A stretch of 18,326 nucleotides of DNA, taken from NCBI GenBank assembly GCA_903825065.1, contig CAIJZG010000120.1, forward strand, positions 1-18,326, given 5' to 3'. The notes beneath the pieces were generated by a model, which was given only the letters and a program-made list of their open reading frames with translations, was not told the origin of the DNA and made no database searches. Every line of letters starts with the position of its first letter. Within the stretch, counting starts at the first letter, position 1. This document shows, piece by piece, positions 9,101 through 15,734 of the stretch. This DNA is from an uncultured Bacteroidota bacterium. Its GTDB lineage: Bacteria > Bacteroidota > Bacteroidia > Chitinophagales > Chitinophagaceae. The translations under genes and the position numbers were made by a program.

Positions 9101-10644
9101 TGCGGTTGATCACTCAAAATGGCTAGAGGAGTATCGGTTCCCATTGATCCAATTGGTTCTTTACCATCAATTGCCATTGGTGATATAATATTATCCAGGT
9201 CTTCCGATGAATAACCAAACCCTTTTTGATATTTAAAAATCTGATCAGATTCCAAATGGGTAAACATAACCCTTGGTTCTGGCAATTCTTCTAAACGAAT
9301 CTTGTATTTATTTAACCAATCGGCATATGGCTTTTTGGAGCAAATATCTGCTTTTAATTCATCATCGCTAATAATGCGACCTTGTTCCATATCTACTACA
9401 AACATTTTACCGGGTTGTAGTCTGCCTTTCTCAATAATAGTAGCTGGATCGATTGGTAATACACCAGTTTCAGAAGCCATAATTACCCGGTCGTCGTTTG
9501 TAACGCAATACCGAGAAGGTCTTAATCCATTTCTATCGAGTGTGGCTCCGATGATTTTCCCATCAGTAAATGAAATAGAAGCTGGTCCGTCCCAAGGCTC
9601 CATCATACAAGCGTGAAATTCGTAGAAGGCTTTTTTAACAGCGTCCATATCCTCATTGCCATCCCATGCTTCTGGAATCAGCATCATCATTACATGTGGT
9701 AATGAACGGCCGGTTAAGGTGAGCAATTCAATCATATTATCAAGACTGGCAGAATCACTTTGACCACCAGTAACGATTGGCAATAGCATATCCATTTCTT
9801 CTTTACTAAAAAATGGAGAAGTGAATCCTTTTTCACTAGTGCGCAACCAGTTCAGATTCCCTTGTAAAGTGTTGATTTCGCCGTTGTGTGCGATATAACG
9901 GAATGGCTGGGCCAATTTCCAGGAAGGAAAAGTATTGGTAGCAAAACGAGAGTGTACTAAACCAAAAGCAGAAACCACACGCTTGTCGCTTAAGTCTGGG
10001 AAATAGCCTCTTACTTGTAAGCTTGTTAATTGTCCTTTATATACGATGGTTTTATAGGAAAGTGAAGAAAGATAAAATCCAACTTCATCTTTTATAACTG
10101 TATTTTGAATGGTATGTGTGGCATAATTACGCAATACAAACAATTTTCTTTCAAAAGCTTCTGGGTCATTAATATGATCAGGGCAAGCGATGAAAACCTG
10201 TTCCATACAAGGTTCTACAGAAAGTGCAGTTGGTCCAATATCAGTTTTGTTAACGGGTACTTTTCTATATCCTAGGATTTCTAAACCAAGTTTTTCTGCT
10301 GCGCGATTGAAAATATCACGGCATTCTTCTCTTACTCTAATTTCTTTTGAAAAGAATAAAAAACCAACACCATATTTTCCATACGCGGGTAAATGAATTC
10401 CTAAATTGATGCATTCATCAAAGAAAAACTCATGTGGCATTTGAAGCATAATTCCTGCTCCATCTCCTGTATTGTTTTCGCAACCACAGGCACCACGGTG
10501 TTCCATGTTTTCTAATACTGTAAGCGCATCAGAAATATGTTGGTGACTCTTATGTCCTTTAATATTAGCAACAAAACCAATACCGCAGGCGTCATGTTCA
10601 AACGAAGGATCGTATAATCCTTGATTGTTTTTTTTCTCAAGCAT
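6124..10644 (-). CDS. gltB: Glutamate synthase (NADPH) large subunit
   Basis: Alpha subunit of glutamate synthase, 1506 aa, normal length. Domains in order: N-terminal type II glutamine amidotransferase whose nucleophile is C20 (HDACGIGF), exposed by removal of a short propeptide; a central linker domain; the FMN-binding synthase domain (about 850-1200); and a C-terminal GXGXG beta-helix (about 1255-1470). The 3Fe-4S cysteines C1132, C1138 and C1143 (CIMMRKCHLNTC) have the same spacing as in E. coli GltB. Ammonia released at the amidotransferase site is tunnelled to 2-oxoglutarate. I chose the ATG at 10644; a TTG two codons earlier is open but less likely. The 152-base upstream gap holds only an AT palindrome (10655-10666) and a poor TGTATTTG promoter match. 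It is first in the gltBD operon. Confidence 0.98.
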   Translation of the reverse strand: MLEKKNNQGLYDPSFEHDACGIGFVANIKGHKSHQHISDALTVLENMEHRGACGCENNTGDGAGIMLQMPHEFFFDECINLGIHLPAYGKYGVGFLFFSKEIRVREECRDIFNRAAEKLGLEILGYRKVPVNKTDIGPTALSVEPCMEQVFIACPDHINDPEAFERKLFVLRNYATHTIQNTVIKDEVGFYLSSLSYKTIVYKGQLTSLQVRGYFPDLSDKRVVSAFGLVHSRFATNTFPSWKLAQPFRYIAHNGEINTLQGNLNWLRTSEKGFTSPFFSKEEMDMLLPIVTGGQSDSASLDNMIELLTLTGRSLPHVMMMLIPEAWDGNEDMDAVKKAFYEFHACMMEPWDGPASISFTDGKIIGATLDRNGLRPSRYCVTNDDRVIMASETGVLPIDPATIIEKGRLQPGKMFVVDMEQGRIISDDELKADICSKKPYADWLNKYKIRLEELPEPRVMFTHLESDQIFKYQKGFGYSSEDLDNIISPMAIDGKEPIGSMGTDTPLAILSDQPQHLSNYFKQLFAQVTNPPIDPIRERMVMSLATFAGSTGNLLVEDPLACHVVALQQPVLSSYELEKIRSIDTGVFQAKTLQTYFRADGKSGSLKKGLDRLCRYAVDAVEDGFEVIILTDRAIDSDHAPIPSLLACAAVHHHLIRKGYRGQVGIIVEAGDVWEVHHFACLIGFGATAINPYLAISSIRDMKINGRLVTDIEPDYLKKNYVKAVNDGLLKVFSKMGISTLQSYQGAQIFEIIGLNKEVVDAYFTGATSRIEGMGLDEIAKETLTKHFFAFSRKEIPVDRLPVGGLYQWKRKGEFHLFNPQTIHLLQESTKTNSFETFKKYTKLVNDQAVKACTIRSQFRFKPSRPSISIDEVEPAESIYKRFATGAMSFGSISWEAHTTLAIAMNRLGGKSNTGEGGEDPIRFNLMENGDSMRSSIKQVASARFGVTSQYLTEADELQIKMAQGAKPGEGGQLPGHKVDDWIGRTRHSTPGVGLISPPPHHDIYSIEDLAQLIFDLKNANRAARINVKLVSKAGVGTIAAGVTKAKADVVLIAGFDGGTGASPISSIKHAGLPWELGLAEAHQTLVKNKLRSRVVVQADGQMKTGRDIAIAALLGAEEWGVATAALIVEGCIMMRKCHLNTCPVGVATQDPELRKRFKGDPDHVVNFFKFMTQELREIMAELGYKTVNEMIGQVQDLEMRDDITHWKYSKLDLSPILYKEPADASTGLYKTEEQDHGISEVLDWQLLKIAQKSIDTKERVQGNFEIKNTDRTVGTIVSNEITKKYKAEGLPDDTIHFNYRGTAGQSFGAFNTKGLTHELEGDANDYFGKGLSGAKLIVYPDRTATFVPEDNILIGNVAFYGATDGEAYIRGKAGERFCVRNSGAKVVVEGVGDHGCEYMTGGIAVILGNTGRNFAAGMSGGIAYVYDVDGAFASRCNMEMIDLDPVDQEDSAVLNDLISKHYAYTASSVAKFVLGDFESQLKNFIKVFPKDYKKALSNKKEKIAG

Positions 10645-10796
10645 ACTCAACCGAATTATTAATAATCAGGAAATAAATGGTGGGCAATCGATAGTGGCAA
10701 TTTACATTAAAAATCGCAAATACAATCACGAAACTTGTAAACTAACGTCTAATAGTTGAACTTATCTAAATAAAATAGCAAATCATTAGAAAATAT

Positions 10797-11624
10797 CTAA
10801 TCAACCTGCGCGATATAGTAATGTTTTGGAAATTTTGGATGATTTATGGGCCCTTTTGGGAAAATTCCAAATACGGTACTGCCTGACCCAGATAAAGAGG
10901 CATAAATGGCGCCACTTGCATAGAGTTGGTGTAATATTTCAGCAATCTCTGGATAATGTTCAAAAACAGGTTTTTCGAAATCATTGATGAGCATATTTTT
11001 CCATTGTCCTATTGGGATTAGAATGGTTTCTTCAATGGGATAAAAAGCTCTAGTAGGATTTACTTTTGAAAAAGCCCATGACGTAGAAATATGAATGCCA
11101 GGGTTCACAATTAAGAATTGGTATTGACTGAGATTAAGGTCAATCTCCGTTAAAACCTCTCCTCTTCCTTTTGCTAAGCAGGGTTTGTTTAATAAGAAAA
11201 ATGGACAATCGCTTCCCAATTCTAATGCAAAGGCAGCTAATTGTTCTTGGGATATATCAAGCTGATATTTTTGTTGAATTAAGGAAAGTACAAATGCACC
11301 ATCAGAGCTTCCGCCACCCAAACCAGCCCCCATTGGGATGTTTTTGTGTAAATGCATTTTGATTGAAGGCAGATTAGGGAAATCTCTTTTGAGTATTGCA
11401 AAAGCTTTTACACAAAGATTTGTATTGATATCCCCCTCTACCTTTAAACCTGAAGATGTATACTCAATAAATTGATTTTGATCTTGGGATGGATGGGTAA
11501 TTATTTCCAACACATCGTTGATTTGAATCGGGTAGAAAACAGTTTCTAAATCATGATACCCGTCAGATCTTTTATTGATAATATTAAGACCTAGATTAAT
11601 CTTACAATTCGGAAAAGTAACCAT
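10797..11624 (-). CDS. ispE: 4-diphosphocytidyl-2-C-methyl-D-erythritol kinase
   Basis: GHMP-family kinase of the non-mevalonate (MEP) isoprenoid pathway. It uses ATP to phosphorylate the 2-hydroxyl of CDP-methylerythritol in the cytosol. The protein is 275 aa. The substrate motif CKINLGLNI near the N terminus supplies K8, and IPMGAGLGGGSSDGA (96-110) is the glycine-rich ATP loop. D139 in LGSDCPFF is the predicted catalytic base. The C-terminal motif SLSGSGSTVFG is the third GHMP motif. Everything needed for activity appears present. It starts 14 bases after the stop of the DUF151 gene upstream, so the two are co-transcribed. A 6-bp repeat overlapping its stop (10785-10801) is too weak to call a terminator. 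Confidence 0.97.
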   Translation of the reverse strand: MVTFPNCKINLGLNIINKRSDGYHDLETVFYPIQINDVLEIITHPSQDQNQFIEYTSSGLKVEGDINTNLCVKAFAILKRDFPNLPSIKMHLHKNIPMGAGLGGGSSDGAFVLSLIQQKYQLDISQEQLAAFALELGSDCPFFLLNKPCLAKGRGEVLTEIDLNLSQYQFLIVNPGIHISTSWAFSKVNPTRAFYPIEETILIPIGQWKNMLINDFEKPVFEHYPEIAEILHQLYASGAIYASLSGSGSTVFGIFPKGPINHPKFPKHYYIAQVD

Positions 11625-11638
11625 ATTGGGTTGGAAGA

Positions 11639-12229
11639 TTATTTTCTTTTATTGATCTCATCACGAATTGAAATAGCTCTGATATAATCTTCCTGCTCTA
11701 AGACTTCATTTAAAAGAATATGTAGTTCTTCAATACCTAATGCACTAAGATTTTCTCTATCGCTACTAATATCTTCCTGTGTTCCTACGGATTCATTTCT
11801 TTCTTTTTTAGTAACATTATCATCCATTAGAATGCCAGCATTTTCTAAAATATGTTCGTAGGTATAAATCGGGCAACCGAATCGAACAGCTAATGCAAGG
11901 GCATCACTGGTTCTGCTATCGATTTCAATGGTATCATTTTCTGTGTAACAAACGAGTTTCGAATAAAATATTCCTTCTTGTAGATCACTAATTATTACCT
12001 CTTGTAGTTCAACACCAAAACTATTCATGAAATTTTTCATTAAGTCGTGGGTTAGGGGCCTACTCGGTTGCATATGTTCCAATGCAACTGCAATAGCCTG
12101 GGCTTCGAATCCCCCAATTACAATGGGTAGGCGACGTTGGCCCTTTATTTCACCAAGCACAACCGCATACGAATGGGTCTGTGTAATGCTATGGGAAAGT
12201 GCTACTATTTCCAGTTCAATTTTCTTCAT
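11639..12229 (-). CDS. Bifunctional nuclease-type protein (DUF151/BFN) with UvrB/UvrC motif
   Basis: 196 aa. Residues 1 to about 135 match the BFN/DUF151 fold: LPIVIGGFEAQAIAVALE near 34-51, then LTHDLM, then DSRTSDALALAVRFGCPIY at 104-122. Residues about 166-195 look like a UvrB/UvrC interaction helix pair, with ELHILLNEVLEQEDYIRAI followed by IRDEINK. A charged linker joins the two. Plant BFN members have reported RNase and DNase activity, but the bacterial role is unclear, so enzymatic activity here is inference from the family. It is first in a two-gene unit with ispE, 14 bases apart, and divergent from the cupin gene. A TACTTTTG element lies 9 bases upstream of its ATG. Confidence 0.9.
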   Translation of the reverse strand: MKKIELEIVALSHSITQTHSYAVVLGEIKGQRRLPIVIGGFEAQAIAVALEHMQPSRPLTHDLMKNFMNSFGVELQEVIISDLQEGIFYSKLVCYTENDTIEIDSRTSDALALAVRFGCPIYTYEHILENAGILMDDNVTKKERNESVGTQEDISSDRENLSALGIEELHILLNEVLEQEDYIRAISIRDEINKRK

Positions 12230-12238
12230 AATGATTTA

Positions 12239-12271
12239 CAAAAGTAAACCAATTTAAAACACGAAAAGCAA
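12239..12271 (-). promoter_or_regulatory. Candidate promoter for the DUF151-ispE unit
   Basis: On the minus strand TACTTTTG (12246 to 12239) matches the Bacteroidota -7 consensus TAnnTTTG. A GTTG about 22 bases upstream (ending at 12269) could be the -33 element. The -7 ends only 9 bases before the ATG, so the leader would be nearly absent. Found by eye; the -33 match is weak. Confidence 0.4.
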
Positions 12272-12321
12272 CTAAGGCTTCTTAACTTTCAGCTTTCTAT
12301 TTTGAACACTAAAAAATACTT

Positions 12322-12648
12322 ATGCCAGTTATTGAATTAGCATCCATATTACCTAAGACTATTGTTGCAGGGTACGACGCGAAGTTTATTCATACAGCAG
12401 GAATGACTTTCTCATATCTTGATGTAAAAGCAGGAGCCTCTTTACCGGCTCACTCACATATTCATGAGCAAGTAAGCCATGTCTTAGAAGGTAGATTTCA
12501 ATTAACGATTGAAGGAGAACCCATCGAATTTGGTCCGGGTATTGTTGTTGTTATTCCATCAAATGCCATTCATTCTGGATTAGCAATTACTGATTGCAAA
12601 ATATTGGATGTATTTAATCCAGTAAGAGAAGACTATCGTAAATTATAA
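12322..12648 (+). CDS. Small single-domain cupin protein
   Basis: 108 aa, one cupin_2 beta-barrel. Cupin motif 1 is visible as AHSHIHEQVSHVLEG, with H44, H46 and Q50 or E49 as likely metal ligands. Motif 2 is visible as VVIPSNAIHSG, with H84. An intact ligand set suggests a metal-binding protein. Small cupins act as dioxygenases, isomerases or sugar/amino-acid-metabolite binders, so the substrate cannot be named. No signal peptide, so cytosolic. The stop is 13 bases before the SDR gene, and the two are almost certainly translated from one mRNA. The 92-base divergent gap upstream shows no clear plus-strand promoter. Confidence 0.9.
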   Translation: MPVIELASILPKTIVAGYDAKFIHTAGMTFSYLDVKAGASLPAHSHIHEQVSHVLEGRFQLTIEGEPIEFGPGIVVVIPSNAIHSGLAITDCKILDVFNPVREDYRKL

Positions 12649-12661
12649 TAAAAAGTCATTG

Positions 12662-13450
12662 ATGAATTTAGATTTATGTAATCGCACTGCATTGGTTTGT
12701 GGTGCTTCAAAGGGATTAGGTGCAGCAGTTGCAAAAGAACTGGCTTTATTGGGTGCCAATATTATCTTATTAGCAAGGACTGAATCTAATCTTAATAAAA
12801 CGATGAGTTTATTGGATATTTCAAAAGGACAATCTCATCAATATATTGTTAGCGATACTTCAAAACCAAAAGAGCTTTTAGAAAAAGTAACTAAATTTTT
12901 AGCAATTGGAAATCATATTGATATCCTTGTGAATAATTCAGGTGGACCCGCAGCCGGACCTTTGTTGGATACAAATTTCAAAGATATAGATAACGCTTTT
13001 CAGTCTCATTTAATGGTTAGTCATTTATTGACACAGGCAATTGTGCCAGGTATGAAACGGAAGAAATTTGGTAGGATTATAAATATCCTTTCTACTTCAA
13101 TTAAACAACCCATTAATGGATTGGGTATTTCAAATTCAGTAAGAGCGGCGGTAGCTAATTGGGCAAAAACATTAGCAAACGAAATTGGATCTTTCGGAAT
13201 AACAGTAAACAATGTTTTGCCTGGCTATACGAATACCGATCGATTAAATTATTTATTCGCTAAGCAAGCAGCAAGTGCCAGAGTTTCACAGGATGAAATC
13301 TTAAAAAGAACGATTGATTTGATTCCCGCTGGCAGATTAGGAGAACCAGATGAGTTTGGCGCTGCAGTTGCATTTCTTTGTTCTCCCGCTGCAGCTTATA
13401 TTAATGGGATTAATCTTCCGGTGGATGGAGGGAGATTGGGGAGCTTATAA
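12662..13450 (+). CDS. Atypical short-chain dehydrogenase/reductase
   Basis: SDR-family Rossmann protein, 262 aa (usual length about 250). The dinucleotide loop reads CGASKGLG (13-20), with Cys replacing the usual Thr. The NNAG motif is NNSGG. The catalytic serine region is present (ILSTS, S144/S146), but the YxxxK pair is missing. The aligned stretch reads GISNSVRAAVANWAK, placing S157 where Tyr and R161 where Lys would be expected. This matches the divergent 'BKR-like' SDR subgroup, named for similarity to 3-oxoacyl-ACP reductase but without the full catalytic tetrad. The C terminus (GINLPVDGG) is normal. Either the chemistry differs or the protein binds without reducing. I chose the ATG rather than the TTG just before it. 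It is paired with the cupin gene. Confidence 0.88.
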   Translation: MNLDLCNRTALVCGASKGLGAAVAKELALLGANIILLARTESNLNKTMSLLDISKGQSHQYIVSDTSKPKELLEKVTKFLAIGNHIDILVNNSGGPAAGPLLDTNFKDIDNAFQSHLMVSHLLTQAIVPGMKRKKFGRIINILSTSIKQPINGLGISNSVRAAVANWAKTLANEIGSFGITVNNVLPGYTNTDRLNYLFAKQAASARVSQDEILKRTIDLIPAGRLGEPDEFGAAVAFLCSPAAAYINGINLPVDGGRLGSL

Positions 13451-13502
13451 GAGTTAGAAGTGATTGGATACATTTTAAAGAAAAAATATTACAATTAAAA
13501 AA

Positions 13503-13539
13503 TTTCTCATATATTGGTTAAAACCCCATATATGAGAAA
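13503..13539 (+). promoter_or_regulatory. Perfect 12-bp inverted repeat enclosing a start codon
   Basis: TTTCTCATATAT (13503-13514) and ATATATGAGAAA (13528-13539) are exact reverse complements separated by 13 bases. The ATG of the DsrE-like gene (13532-13534) lies inside the right arm. In mRNA this would bury the start codon in a stem. As DNA it would be a long operator palindrome. A short GGT/ACC pairing inside the loop could extend the hairpin. Confidence 0.6.
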
Positions 13540-14251
13540 AGTAATATTACTGATTTTAATAAGCTATTCGTCAATAATTAGCTATTCACAAAATTTTAAT
13601 TTAGATAGTTCTTTAAAAGTTATCAATACACAAAAAGATAGTGTACTAAATGCTTCAAAATTAAAAAGAGATAGTACCTATCGAGCCAATCTTCAAAAGG
13701 ATTCGGTGAAAACTAATAAAGAGTATGCAGAAATTATCAAGTGGGAAAAAATAAAAGCGATAGAAATTTTTCCTGCATTTAATGCGGGTGAAAATTCTGG
13801 AGTGGCACCTGTAAAAAATGCTGATGAAGTTCCTGATCTAAAAATGCAATACAAATTATTATTTGAATTAACAGCTAATAATCCTGATTCAACAATCAAA
13901 GAATTAAATTATGGATTAGTAGAAGTTGCAAGAATAATTAATCTTCATGTGGCATCTGGTATTCCATCTAAAAACATTATTCCTGTGATTGTTGTTCATG
14001 CTGGTGCGCTTCATGCATTAAAAAACAATGAATATTTTAATAAGAAATATAAAACAGACAACCCTAATATTCAATTGATTAATGAACTTGAAAAATTTGG
14101 CGCAAAATTTATTGCATGCGGACAAGCCATGACTTTCCTCGAAATTCAAAAAGAAGCTTTTCTTCCAGTTGTAAAAGTATCACTTACTGCAAAGACTGTT
14201 TTAACGGGATATCAATTAAAAGGATTTGTTTTGATGGGGGTTGATAAATAG
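13532..14251 (+). CDS. Exported DsrE-like family protein
   Basis: 239 aa from the ATG inside the inverted repeat. A signal peptide is clear (MRKVILLILISYSSIISYSQ), predicting export to the periplasm. Residues 27-65 are a Lys/Asp/Ser-rich linker with repeated KDSV. From about 105 on, the sequence resembles the DsrE/DsrF-like fold: GLVEVARIINLHVASG, VIVVHAGALHAL, then FGAKFIACGQAM with C196. That Cys-Gly-Gln motif is common in the family, whose members include sulfur-relay proteins (DsrE, TusD). A role in sulfur transfer is not shown here, and periplasmic members are poorly characterised. A TTG at 13514 would add six residues before the signal peptide and is less likely. A 52-base gap separates it from the next gene, so the two may be one unit. 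Confidence 0.8.
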   Translation: MRKVILLILISYSSIISYSQNFNLDSSLKVINTQKDSVLNASKLKRDSTYRANLQKDSVKTNKEYAEIIKWEKIKAIEIFPAFNAGENSGVAPVKNADEVPDLKMQYKLLFELTANNPDSTIKELNYGLVEVARIINLHVASGIPSKNIIPVIVVHAGALHALKNNEYFNKKYKTDNPNIQLINELEKFGAKFIACGQAMTFLEIQKEAFLPVVKVSLTAKTVLTGYQLKGFVLMGVDK

Positions 14252-14303
14252 TTTTAAAATTTTTTAAGTAAAAAGATTCGGCTATTTAATTATTTTTTTG
14301 AAT

Positions 14304-14690
14304 ATGAAATTACCAGAAAATGTAGAAATAATTGAAGGTGAAATTGCAAGTTATTGGATTGAGGGAGGTATTTTATTTTCTTTATCAAAACCCGTATTAA
14401 GAACTATTGAAAATATAACAGACAATATAACCTTGGTCAAACAAATTACAAAGAATACCAAAATGCCTTTGATTATTTATTTAACTAATTCTCCTGTTCC
14501 AGATAAGGCAACTAGAGATTTTTCAAAGGAACAATTGCCAGAGGTTTATAAAGCAATGGCAATGATCTCAAGATTTGGGTTAGCACAGTTTATTATGAAA
14601 CTACTTTTTAAATTTCAGCAACCGCCAATCCCAATGCAAATTTTTAATAATGTTATAGAAGCTAAAGAATGGTTGCATCAATTTAAATAG
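14304..14690 (+). CDS. Small STAS/SpoIIAA-like (DUF7793-type) protein
   Basis: 128 aa, no signal peptide, cytosolic. The order of features recalls small Bacteroidota proteins of the STAS/SpoIIAA-like DUF7793 type: a short N-terminal strand region (YWIEGGILFSLSKP), a central strand MPLIIYLTNSP, KATRDFSKEQ, then FIMKLLFKFQQPPIP and a C-terminal IEAKEWLHQF. This family call is from remembered pattern only, and its function is not established. The sequence is visibly AT-rich: the 60 bases at 14341-14400 contain 17 G+C, against 27 for the 60 bases at 7441-7500 in gltB. I chose the ATG over a TTG two codons earlier. Its stop overlaps the end of convergent etfA by 8 bases. Confidence 0.7.
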   Translation: MKLPENVEIIEGEIASYWIEGGILFSLSKPVLRTIENITDNITLVKQITKNTKMPLIIYLTNSPVPDKATRDFSKEQLPEVYKAMAMISRFGLAQFIMKLLFKFQQPPIPMQIFNNVIEAKEWLHQFK

Positions 14691-15654
14691 ATTTTTCTCC
14701 TTTTAATTTTTTAATTTCAGCTGTCATCTGTGGAACGATTTCAAAAAGATCTCCGACAATTCCATAATCTGCTGCTTTGAAAAATGGTGCTTCCGGATCC
14801 TTATTAATAACAACCATTATTTTACTTCTATTCACACCTGCAAGGTGTTGAATGGCTCCTGATATTCCTAATGCAATGTATAAGTTCGGTGCTACTTGAA
14901 CGCCTGTTTGGCCAACGTGTTCATGATGTGGACGCCAATGTGCATCGCCTACTGGTCTGCTACATGCTGTAGCAGCACCCAATACTTTCGCTAGATCTAA
15001 TAAAACACCCCAGTTTTCTGGTCCTTTTAAACCGCGGCCTCCACTTACTACTATGTCTGCTTCTGTTAATGGAATTTCACCTGTGATTTTATTAACGGCA
15101 GTAATTTTAATTTTAGAGCTATCTACAGTTAGATTCAATTGATTTACGGTAGCGGTTCCATTTGTTAATAAAGTTGTTACGCTATTGGGATTTAGTGCGA
15201 TTACTTTAATTGTGGTATGAATACTAATATTCGCAAATGCTTTACCTGAAAAAACAGTTTTGCGAATGATGAACCCATTATCAGTGTTTGGTAATCCAGC
15301 TGCACCCGCTACAAATCCAGCTTTTAACCTAGCAGCAACTCTGGATGCAACAGATTTGCCAGTATGTGTTTGTGAAAAAACAATTACAGTGGCACTTGTT
15401 AGTGATACAACTGCTTCAATAGTTTTAGCATATAATTGTCCATCTACATGATTCAAGGTTTCGTTATTTACTTGATGAACTTTTGTAACTCCATATTTTC
15501 CTAAAGCAGCTAAGTCATCATGAACTGTACCCATAACTAATGCCTCAGCAGATATGCCCATTTGCGCAGCTATTTGAGATCCATAACTGAGTATTTCGAA
15601 CGCCGACTTTTTTATCTGATTATCTGATTGATCTAAAACTATTAATACTGACAT
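14683..15654 (-). CDS. etfA: Electron transfer flavoprotein alpha subunit
   Basis: ETF alpha, 323 aa. With ETF beta it forms a soluble FAD-containing heterodimer that accepts electrons from acyl-CoA and other dehydrogenases and hands them to ETF:quinone oxidoreductase. Domain I spans about 1-185. The C-terminal FAD domain carries VVSGGRGLKGPENW (about 202-215), CSRPVGDAHW (231-240), HVGQTGVQVAP (246-256), ALGISGAIQHLAGV (261-274) and INKDPEAPFFKAADYGIVGD (283-302). All are the expected FAD-contact blocks. The length is normal for bacteria. It lies 80 bases downstream of etfB on the same strand, with a hairpin in the gap. The 3' end overlaps the convergent plus-strand gene and no terminator is visible. 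Confidence 0.97.
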   Translation of the reverse strand: MSVLIVLDQSDNQIKKSAFEILSYGSQIAAQMGISAEALVMGTVHDDLAALGKYGVTKVHQVNNETLNHVDGQLYAKTIEAVVSLTSATVIVFSQTHTGKSVASRVAARLKAGFVAGAAGLPNTDNGFIIRKTVFSGKAFANISIHTTIKVIALNPNSVTTLLTNGTATVNQLNLTVDSSKIKITAVNKITGEIPLTEADIVVSGGRGLKGPENWGVLLDLAKVLGAATACSRPVGDAHWRPHHEHVGQTGVQVAPNLYIALGISGAIQHLAGVNRSKIMVVINKDPEAPFFKAADYGIVGDLFEIVPQMTAEIKKLKGEKSI

Positions 15655-15686
15655 AATTAAAAATTAAAAATTCAAAAAATAAAAGG

Positions 15687-15721
15687 AAAGTCAGTAATCA
15701 AACTTTTTGATTTTTGACTTT
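15687..15721 (-). promoter_or_regulatory. Stem-loop between etfB and etfA
   Basis: AAAGTCA (15687-15693) pairs with TGACTTT (15715-15721), and inside it AATCAAA (15696-15702) pairs with TTTGATT (15706-15712). The two 7-bp stems are joined by a 2x2 internal loop. On the minus strand the stem is followed by CCTTTTATTTTTTG and further T-rich sequence up to the etfA start. It could be a partial terminator, an mRNA-stabilising element or a processing site. All three are inference. Confidence 0.5.
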
Positions 15722-15734
15722 TGCATTTTTGATA

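Noticed and set aside
10655..10666. Perfect palindrome ATTATTAATAAT 10 bases upstream of gltB
   Set aside because: It is made only of A and T in an AT-rich gap, so chance is likely; kept only as a note in the gltB entry.
13514..13531. TTG start adding six residues to the DsrE-like protein
   Set aside because: It would put MVKTPY before a signal peptide that is already complete from the ATG at 13532.
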